This document shows positions 21,474 through 28,943 of a stretch of DNA of 28,943 nt, one piece after another (position 1 is the stretch's first letter; each line of letters begins with the position of its first letter). The DNA comes from Vitrella brassicaformis (Eukaryota > Sar > Vitrellaceae), in assembly GCA_001179505.1 (NCBI GenBank), contig CDMY01000677.1:1-28943 (forward strand), written 5' to 3'. The translations under genes and the position numbers were made by a program. The notes beneath the pieces are model-generated. The model saw only the letters and a list, made by a program, of their open reading frames with translations, was not told the DNA's origin and did not search any database.

Positions 21474-22823
21474 ATGGCTGCACAGGTGGCGAGCATAGCC
21501 TCACTGGCGCTGCTGGCGCTGCTGGCGCTGCTGGACGCCTCTTCATGTCTACCACGACGAGCATCTGACCCGCCAGCATTCATCTCATCATTTCCATGGC
21601 GGCTGCAGTCAGATCTGCAGTCCCGCCTGAGGCTACGAAGGCAGCCGCTGGGCCTCGCATCGCTGTCCATGGCAAAGCCCGTCGACCTCACCGGCAAAGT
21701 GGCATTCATCGGCGGTCAGCAGAAGCAATGCACTGATGCAATGCACTGACTGACAGCATCGTGCCGTTGTGCACCTCGCTGTGTACCTCTCTGTGTGTCT
21801 GTGTGTCCGCGTGTCCTTATGGTGTGTGTGTGTGTCCTTATGTGTGTGTGTCTGTGTGTGCAGGTGTGGCTGACTCGAATGGGTATGGTTGGGCCATTGC
21901 GAAGGCGCTCGCCTCAGCGGGAGCTACGGTGACCGTCGGGACATGGCCGCCTGTCCTCAACATATTCAAGATGGCGCTGGAAAAGGTGACTGACTGACGG
22001 GGAGGGAGGCGCACACGTGATGCCATGCATGACGTGGGTGTGAACGCGTGTGTGTATGTGTGATTCCATTGATGGGTTCATCGGTTGGTTGGTTGATCAG
22101 GGCAAGTTTGACGAGGATGCGGTGCTCGATGACGGGTCCAAGATGGAGATCGCCAAGATCTACCCGCTCGATGCCGTCTTCGACACGCCCGAAGACGTGC
22201 CAGAAGAGGTGAGGTGCGTGGGCATCATGGGTGCGGTGCATATATCTTTGGCATTCACACACTCCCCCTCTCCCTGTTTGACAGATCAAGGACAACAAGC
22301 GGTACGCTGGGCTGGAGGGCTACACCATCCAGGAGGTGAGCAAACGAATGACAGCAAGAGAGAAGCGCATTGGCCTGTGCTGTTCGTTCTGCATCCCGTC
22401 CCTCCATTCGCTCACTGACTGACAGGTGGTTGACCAGGTAGCCAAGGACTACGGCAAGATCGACATACTGGTCCACTCGCTCGCCAACGGTCCAGAGGTG
22501 AGATCACAAACCAATTGCTAGTGCATCGTGTGTATCGGTCCATTGGTTGGTGTGTTGCAATGCATCCAATCCAGGTGATCAAGCCGCTGCTGGAGACGTC
22601 CCGCAAGGGCTACCTGGCGGCCAACTCAGCGTCGGCCTACTCGCTCGTGTCGATGGTGCAGCGGTTCGGACCCATCATGAACCCGGGCGGCTCCGTGCTC
22701 TCTCTCACATACGTCGCATCTGAACGAGTCATCCCTGGTACACACCACACCACACCACACCACACCGACTAGCACACGTGTGCCTCTGTGTGACGCCTTC
22801 TCTCTCTCTCTCTCTCCCCCTTC

Positions 22824-22858
<35 letters not shown>

Positions 22859-23310
22859 TGTGCAGGTTATGGTGGAGGCATGAGCAGCGCCAAGGCGGCT
22901 CTCGAGTCGGACACACGCACCCTGGCGTGGGAGGCGGGCCAGAAGTACGGCATCCGGGTCAACACCATCAGCGCAGGACCGCTCAAAAGCAGAGCTGCAC
23001 AGGTAGGTGCGCCATTCCCACGAACAGGAAGGGGCGCATGTGATCTGTCATGTGTGGTGTGCTGCGGTGGTGGTGTGTGCAGGCGATTGGCGGAAAGGGC
23101 CAGAAGACCTTCATCGACTACGCCATCGCCTACTCGAAGGCCAACTCGCCGCTGGGTCAGGATTTGTACGCGGAGGACGTGGGCAGCTCGGCGCTGTACC
23201 TGTGTTCCCCCCTGGCGAGGGCGGTGACGGGCGTGACGCTTTACGTCGACAACGGGCTGCACGCCATGGGCCTGGCGGTCGACAGCGAGGCCATGAAGAT
23301 GGAAGATTGA
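21474..23310 (+). CDS. fabI: Enoyl-[acyl-carrier-protein] reductase (NADH), plastid-targeted
   Basis: Eight exons: 21474-21714, 21864-21985, 22101-22208, 22285-22335, 22426-22497, 22575-22737, 22866-23002 and 23083-23310; 373 residues. The enzyme does the last reduction in each round of type II fatty-acid synthesis (trans-2-enoyl-ACP to acyl-ACP). The leader is bipartite: a hydrophobic signal peptide ([20 protein letters not shown]) and a basic, Ser/Arg-rich transit peptide to about residue 65, as expected for import into a complex plastid. The Rossmann start is [23 protein letters not shown], close to the apicomplexan form GxxDxNGYGWGIAK. [11 protein letters not shown] and [22 protein letters not shown] give the catalytic Tyr-x6-Lys arrangement typical of FabI, and the C-terminus has the NGLHAMGL motif. 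Length and lack of gaps suggest a functional gene. Intron 6 has a long CT/GT tract before its acceptor. Confidence 0.95.
22799..22863 (+). repeat. Pyrimidine and (TG)n tract in FabI intron 6
   Basis: A (TC)n run followed by (TG)n directly precedes the acceptor CAG at 22863-22865. Similar tracts precede acceptors elsewhere in the window (17895-17915, 5071-5086), so this is the polypyrimidine tract of the splice site in microsatellite form. Confidence 0.8.
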
Positions 23311-23693
23311 GTGAACGATGCCTTGGGGGGAGGGAGGGAGGCTATCCGAACAGGCGGATAGGGGCGCATTCATGTGCGTGTGTGTTGGTGTTGGTGCTGG
23401 TGTTGCGGTGTGGCTGCATGGGTTTTTTCAAAGGTCGTCACGGACTCGCAGACAGACAAATGCCTGCATGTGTGTGTTTGTGTTGTTTTTTGCCTCGTGC
23501 GAAACGAGGACAGTGCATGGGTGTAAACAAACGCACGCGTTGAATATATCAATTTTGACACCACCCGGCCCACATACACACATGGCTCGGTTCGAATGCC
23601 TGCAGGGCACGAATGGTTCGGTCGATGGTTCGCCATCCAATGCTAAATGAGCAAAAAACAACGGCACTGCACTGCAACCACCGACAGTGTAAC
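23311..23693. other. Convergent intergenic region, FabI / coiled-coil gene
   Basis: This 383 bp region between two converging stops should contain both 3' UTRs. It includes a GTGTTGGTGTTGGTGCTGGTGTTG repeat near 23382-23406 and a weakly AT-rich patch at 23520-23560. No gene is seen. Confidence 0.5.
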
Positions 23694-25300
23694 TCACGCA
23701 GAGAGACCTGCAGACAGAGCACAGGGCGCAAGCTGTTGTTAGGCAGCTGCGTGTGCGCCGTGCCCCTCTCTCTCTGTTGCTCACGTGGGCTTTTGTATTT
23801 GACGAGTGTGGCCTGTCTGCGCCACTGCTGCAGGTCATGCAGCAGGTGGATCTGGCGGCTCTCCTGCATGGCATGGAGGAACGGACGGACGGACGCACAC
23901 AACACGCCACAAACACTATGTGCGGCATCGGTTCATCTGTCCATTCTCCACCTGTTGGTCGTTCTTGACCCGCAGCGACGTGGTGTGTCTCGCCACCACC
24001 GCCCTCTCCCTGCGCACCGCATCCCTCTCACCCTACACACACACACACACAGACACACACGGACACACAGATGGAGAACACACACACGATTCAACACGTC
24101 TCCCCGCCTGCGTGACGCTATGTGTGTCTCCTTCAGTGACCTCCGTTTTGAGTACGCGGAGTTTCAGGTCGTTGAGCTGCGTGGTGAGCAATACAACGTC
24201 CCTCTCAACCTGCAGACACGCAGATCATGCAGAAGCGACGAGCCAACCGCCGTGTCTCTGCCTGCCTGCCTGCTGTATGTGGTGTGTGAGGCGGATGGCA
24301 CTTGACCTACTACTTACTTGTTGTGTGCGTCTGTCTAGGTCCTGGTTTGCCAGTCGTTGCTGGGTCATCTTGACGCTCATGGTCTCCTGCTCACGCTGCA
24401 GGGCGGCACGCTCGACCTCAAGGTGCAACGTCTTGCTCTCCAATTCCTGATGTCATCACCACAAGTATCCACAACATGGGATAGTCGGCCCATGTTGACG
24501 CCCATGTTGACACGACAGACACGTGCGGCGTGCTCTTCTCTTTGTTCTTGCCTTGAGGGTATGTTGTGTGTTGACGAGCTGGTTGGTTTTGCGTGCCCGC
24601 CAGAGGTCCTTGTGGCGGACCGCCTGCTGCAAACTACGATACGACACCTGATGCTGTATGTATGGACACAACAACAAACCAATCGATGCATACTTTTGAC
24701 GGATGGTCTTACCATCTCCAGCTGGCGTTTCAAGGCCCTCTTCTCCTCCTCTTTCGCCGCTATCTCCCGCAGCAGCACCTCATGCTGCTGCAGCATCTCC
24801 TGAACTGTGTCCACAGACAGCCTCACACTCGACTGGCTGCTACGGCCAACCGGCAGAGCGCTCGACGACCGAACACCAGCACCACCACCACCGCCACCAG
24901 CTCCAGCACCACCACCAGCGCTGGCAACAGGACGGCTCGGCGCAACACGCGACGTCTCCACCTGCCCATCCCGAGCAGTGTGCAGCGTCACATCTCCCCT
25001 CACAGCCGCCTGCACTGCCATATGTCCATCTGAGCCACGAGCCTTTCGGCGCAGCTCCACACGCCGCCTGGCCGCATCCTCGCCCTCGCCACGAGCAGAC
25101 GCCCTGCCGGTTTCTGGATGGTCCCTCAGCCGTCCGTTGGCATGCTCACGGCCGCGGGCCTTGAACGCAGCCGTGCCCTCGGCGGCTTTGCTATGTGCTC
25201 GCGAGAAGGGGCCGCGCGCGAAGATCAGCGCCGCTTGGGATGAGGGAGAGAGAGATCTGTGGCGATGGGGGTGAGGCCTGCGCTGCGATGGCTGATCCAT
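23694..25300 (-). CDS. Coiled-coil protein of unknown function
   Basis: Seven exons: 25300-24713, 24653-24552, 24446-24318, 24209-24141, 24032-23970, 23863-23785 and 23707-23694; 347 residues, stop TGA. The start ATG 25300 (MDQPSQRRPHP) is the first ATG of the frame; the longer open frame upstream has only a TTG. The first 150 residues are Arg/Ala/Ser-rich and disordered with a Gly-rich stretch (AGGGAGAGGGGGGAG). The rest is helical coiled coil: VDTVQEMLQQHEVLLREIAAK, ELESKTLHLEVERAALQ, VERDVVLLTTQLNDLKL, ESRQIHLLHDLQQWRRQ. The second exon ends in GCAAGA, so its intron appears to be GC-AG. A structural or cytoskeletal role is possible; no family is recognised. The final 14 nt exon (RLSA-stop) is the least certain. 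Confidence 0.7.
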
Positions 25301-25671
25301 GGCGATTTCGCGAGGAGGTGAGGAGAAGCAGCTTCCCTTAGGGTCAGTCTGAGTCGTTAAACGGAGTGAAGGCGAGAAAAGTTCGCCACTCGAGTGCCCT
25401 CTTCCTGTTCCATTCAACGCCTAAGGCCCTTCGTGTCACGCTCCTCTCTGTGGGCCCGGCATCTCCTCTTCGCGCACGTCCCACATCGACAACACGGTCT
25501 GGGGGAGATACGAGAATGGCATCTCTATAAAGGACCCCTGCGCAAGGGATCCCCGTGTAACAAGAACAACTAGGTGTTTGGGGTGCTGGTGGGGTGAGGG
25601 GGGCGGGGCGACGCAGATCTACAGATCTGCGCTTCTCGTCCTGCTCATCTCTCTCCCCACCACCACCAACA
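25301..25671. promoter_or_regulatory. Upstream region of coiled-coil gene with TATA-like box and perfect palindrome
   Basis: The region should carry the promoter of the minus-strand coiled-coil gene at its left end. On the plus strand a TATAAA stands at 25526-25531. At 25612-25631, CGCAGATCT and AGATCTGCG form a perfect 9-bp inverted repeat with a 2-nt gap. No protein frame of worth is seen in this stretch itself. Confidence 0.35.
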
Positions 25672-25672
25672 G

Positions 25673-26011
25673 ACGGCACCCACCGGCTGCGCAGGCATGG
25701 CATGGACAGACACCGGTGAGTGAGGCGAAAGACGCCTTACATGCGGGCGGGCGAAGGAGATCAGAAGGGTGGCCGCCTCGTGGCTGGTGTTGACTGTCTC
25801 TCTCTCTCTCTCTCTCCGTGTGTGTGTGTGTGTGTTCAGGGGATGGGCGCGTGTGTGGCGGGAGGTGGGTATTCGCGTCGGAGGTGCCGATGCACCAGGT
25901 AGGGCACGCGATAATACGTGCGACACACACACATGCAGTGATTGACACTGACTGTCTGTCCTCGGCTGCTGTTGGTGCTGCTGGTGCTGCTGCTGCTCTG
26001 TGCAGGCCTAG
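25673..26011 (+). CDS. Possible small spliced gene (weak)
   Basis: A candidate exon at 25673-25715 ends in the strong donor GTGAGTGAGG. Its frame (ATG at 25697) continues in phase through an acceptor at 25837-25839 into 25840-25898 (GDGRVCGGRWVFASEVPMHQ), which ends at GTAGGG. The next acceptor (26003-26005) gives an immediate TAG, so the product would be about 27 residues; other acceptors give longer but unlikely tails. The TATA-like box at 25526 lies upstream on the same strand. I do not recognise the product. A non-coding transcript or chance are both possible. Confidence 0.2.
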
Positions 26012-26510
26012 GCGTGTCATGCAGCACATTTGGTGGCCTTTCCTCCGGCCGCCGGCAGCCTCCCGCCCGCCACTGTATGCAGCTCTCCAGCCATTGACAC
26101 ACACTGACTGACGGCAGGTCCAGCGCACACATACACACACCGGCACACGTCCGCACGCACCTGTCTGTGTGGTGCTGTGCTTCCCTGTGCATGCAGGCAG
26201 CCGTGAATGGACCTGCTCGGCATGCCGGGGAGTGCCGGGGAGTGTGGTGTCTGCATGACGTCCGTGTCGTGGCTGGCCTGGCCTGGCCTGTACATGTATG
26301 TCGCTATGCGGCTTGTACAGTAGAGGCATCGTACATCTCCTGCTGTGTCACTTACAGCTGTACGCTGTCTGCATCTTTCAAGTTGCTGGCTGCTTTTTCT
26401 ACCAGCAGTCCGGGAAGTGGACTCTTCCACCTGCGTACGAACTTGGCTGGTGGGAACGGGAGAGAGGGGAGAGAGAGAGAGCGAGAGTATGTAAAATGCC
26501 TGTAGGTGCG
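26012..26510. other. Non-coding stretch with splice-like signals
   Basis: The region shows several CAG acceptor-like sites (near 26119 and 26200) and open plus-strand frames, for example one coding KWTLPPAYELGWW near 26418-26456. No consistent exon chain or known protein emerges. It may be part of a longer transcript beginning near 25673. Confidence 0.3.
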
Positions 26511-26519
26511 TTTTTTGCG

Positions 26520-26800
26520 TGGCAGTCAAAAGCAAAATAGCAAAATATCATGATATGTCATGTCTCTGATTTGCTTTACACAAAATAAAATGTCCATAAA
26601 ATGACACCCAAAGATGTGCACACGTTTATGTAACCACTGGTGTGCACTCCCTATCACAAAATTCTTCGATACAAAAGATGGTTTCCGACTCGTTTTTGCG
26701 TGTGAATTGGGTGGGTGGGCATGGGCCCACGCCCACCCATCTGCCACACACACGTGCACTCAGTGGTAGTCATTTTTTGATAGATTATTCTATCATACAG
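26520..26800. other. AT-rich island with palindromes
   Basis: Base composition changes sharply from the GC-rich surroundings. The stretch includes a perfect 12-bp palindrome ATATCATGATAT (26545-26556), a GC hairpin with arms GGGTGGGC (26713-26720) and GCCCACCC (26731-26738), and a hairpin TGATAGA-TTAT-TCTATCA (26778-26795). It has no coding sense. It could be a remnant of a small mobile element, a replication- or matrix-associated site, or part of a UTR. Confidence 0.5.
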
Positions 26801-27430
26801 GTGTTCCTCTCTCTCTCTCGTGGCTGCTGGTGTATGCGTGTGTGTGTGCGTGTGTGCTTCTCGACTGTGGGCGCTGTATGGCAGGATGCGGATGTGTGTT
26901 TGTGTGTCGAGTCGTCACGATGCGGTGTCGGCCACCGATGTGCCCAACAAAAAGGCAGAGAGACAGAGACCAAGGAAAGGGATGCACTGACTTTTTGCCG
27001 TGGGACCTTCAATGAAGATGCAATGGTCTCATCCATCGGCCTGTCCGTACGGCTGCGTATGCGTCAATCACGATGGATTCAAAAAGTCGTGTCGTCGTCT
27101 CCCCCGCCATGCAGTGCACGTCGCTAATTGACTAAGAGGGCGGCAAAACACACACATCGTGATGATGGATGTGCCATTGCGGGAGACAGCCGAACACACA
27201 ACACGCCGCGCCACGCCATGCAGGCAAGGCAAAACCAAAGGAACACACATGCATCCATTGCAGCCAGAAGGCAGCCAGCCAGCCAGCCAAACAAAAAAAA
27301 AGGAAAACAACACATCGATCTCACACTCGTGCATATGTGCGTCAAGAACGTCAACGTCCACTAAGTGCAAACCCATCCCTCCCTCCCTCCCTCCCTCCCC
27401 CACCCACTATCGATGGACCGATTCACCTAA
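26801..27430. other. Intergenic region downstream of the Cys-rich gene
   Basis: About 630 bp of GT/CA runs and mixed sequence with no supported exon. It includes an A-run at 27292-27301 and a CCCT array at about 27377-27398. The right part should be the 3' UTR of the minus-strand Cys-rich gene. Confidence 0.5.
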
Positions 27431-28943
27431 TCAGAATTTGCCCTCCTCAAAGGGCTTGCAGTAATATCGGCCATAGCTGGCATCTCTGATCGGCGCGCCA
27501 TGGCAGTAGTCCTTTGCCTGGCCCTTGTTCATGCACTTCCCCGACTGTCTCCCCTTCTCCGGCGTGCGTGTGCCCACCACACACACCAGTCCGCCGCCGC
27601 AGTTCTGACTCACCGACCCTGGCGACCCACCGGTGTAATAGAAGCAGGTGGCTGCTCGCACAGCACACACGCACGCAGACAGGCACATGTGTACACGCAC
27701 GCATGGATGGATGCGGCCTCTGTGTGTGTTTGTACTGACCTTTATCGGCACGTTCGAGCTCGGATTCGGCTCGGGAGCGTTTCCGCGCTTTCTCACGAGC
27801 GTTCTTAGCATCGATATCGGCCTGGAAGTCCTCCTGCACACACGTAAACACAAGGATAAAGACAAGCGCAACATGCCGCCACCCAGCCACACAGAGCCGC
27901 GTACACCCACCGACCTTCGTCTTGCACTGATCTCCTTTGCTGTTGCAGATGCACGTCTTCTGGGGCGGGCCGCATGGCTGGCGGGCCGTCTCGGATCCTG
28001 TGCAATATGCGGGCTTGGAGTCATACGAAGAGGGCCGGGGGAATCCGAGAAGTTCTTTGGTGTAGGCGTCGAACTTCTCGGCGAATTCCTTGGTGTACTT
28101 GGCGCAGTCGGCACTAGCTGCACACAATCACACACGCGTACGAATGAGAGCAGAGGGAAGGACCATATTCGCGTGCAGATGCATGGATGTGTGTGTGTGC
28201 GTGGATAAAGCACTGAGCGTGCGTACGTGTGAACTTGAGTGTCTCATGGGCGACGTCCTTGGCGGCGCAGAACTTGACCATATCCGGGCCGGAGCGGTCG
28301 ACGCGCCACCACAAGGGCCCCCTTGTCTTGTAGAAGGCGACGTCGTCCACCCAGACGTACTCGCACTCTCTGTCCTGGAAATCGTAGTACTGGGCAACCG
28401 CGAACGGCTGGCGCTCCTTCTTCGGGTCGTAGTCGTCTCTCTTGCGGCAAAGCTTCTCGACGTCGGCGGCATCGATACACACGCCTTTGTCGGTGTCCCC
28501 GTCGAAACCGTGATACTCGTTCGTTATCAGGCAGACCAGGCCTTCCCGACACGTGTGCTTGTAGTGACGACGGTCCAGACCCTCATCTGTCTTCACCGTC
28601 AGCTCACATTTGCCTATACACACACACAGACACACACACACACGCACATACGTACACACACACATGTACGCTGCTCTGGGTGAGTTACGGACCGTGATGT
28701 TTGCCTGTCGGTGTGGAAGCGAGACGATCAGACTGGACAGGGCAAACTGCATTCAGACAAGGCGAGACACAGGAAATGCCAACTGGATGGATAGATGGAT
28801 GGATGGAAATGCACGTGTCGAGTACCCGAGGGTTTGTATGGTCCTTTGCCGTCGCAGTAGGTAAAACGATCCGCCGCGCAGACATACTCGTCACCGGGAT
28901 AGGGTTCGCTGCGGCCCCAGCGCATTGGCAAGCCTCTGGGGGG
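27431..28943 (-). CDS. Cys-rich, probably secreted protein (5' end outside window)
   Basis: Exons read on the minus strand: up to 28943 (edge) to 28826, then 28613-28227, 28117-27915, 27833-27740 and 27651-27431, stop TGA. Phases match throughout. The visible 340 or so residues contain more than 20 cysteines in several short modules: EYVCAADRFTYCDGKG, CELTVKTDEG...HTCREGLVCL, GVCIDAADVEKLCRK, KTCICNSKGDQC, ATCFYYTGG...CGGGLVCVV, KCMNKGQAKDYCHG and YYCKPFEEG. A charged Glu/Arg helix (AKNAREKARKRSRAESELERAD region) sits between two of them. There is no membrane segment in this part. The pattern suits an extracellular or surface protein of alveolates, but no family is recognised. The join between 28826 and 28613 spans 212 nt, longer than other introns; a 12-nt micro-exon near 28693-28704 would fit in phase. 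The start and signal peptide lie outside. Confidence 0.68.

Noticed and set aside
24807-25274. Pro/Ala/Ser-rich plus-strand frame opposite the second coiled-coil gene
   Set aside because: It is antisense to a better-supported exon and consists of GC-rich low-complexity residues.

Overview
This window looks like nuclear DNA of a photosynthetic alveolate, most probably a chromerid such as Vitrella (inference). It is GC-rich, and its genes carry many short introns (about 50-120 nt) with ordinary GT-AG ends. Genes lie on both strands, often in divergent pairs. One gene encodes an enoyl-ACP reductase of apicomplexan/plastid type behind a signal-plus-transit leader, which implies a complex plastid. 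Exon models were built by hand from splice sites, codon phase and protein sense. Every multi-exon model keeps phase, with two exceptions noted in the entries: an in-frame TAA in the oxygenase gene and a doubtful splice in the right-edge gene.

Layout from left to right: (1) 45-596, minus, 5' part of a secreted protein with a fibronectin-II-like Cys module; (2) 1005-2959, minus, a polytopic membrane protein; (3) 3155-6605, plus, a two-domain phosphagen (arginine-type) kinase with an N-myristoylation motif; (4) 7107-11175, minus, a 24-exon MCM-fold protein without the ATPase motifs, resembling MCMDC2/MEI-218; (5) 11.2-14.5 kb, a gene-poor stretch of tetranucleotide repeats; (6) 14560-16583, minus, a GT8 glycosyltransferase; (7) 17071-18985, plus, a coiled-coil protein; (8) 19326-21330, minus, a 2OG-Fe(II) oxygenase with an N-terminal SUMO-interacting motif, UIM-like helices and a C-terminal UBZ4 zinc finger; (9) 21474-23310, plus, FabI; (10) 23694-25300, minus, a second coiled-coil protein; (11) 25.3-27.4 kb, mostly non-coding, with an AT-rich, palindrome-bearing island; (12) 27431-28943, minus, the 3' part of a Cys-rich, probably secreted protein.

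There is no operon. Divergent pairs (2/3, 6/7, 8/9) share short promoter regions. The candidates for something undescribed are the SIM-UIM-dioxygenase-UBZ4 protein, which has the parts to read SUMO and ubiquitin marks and hydroxylate a protein, and the degenerate MCM protein about 8 kb away. The kinase is a clear case of recent intragenic duplication or gene conversion that has homogenised introns as well as exons.
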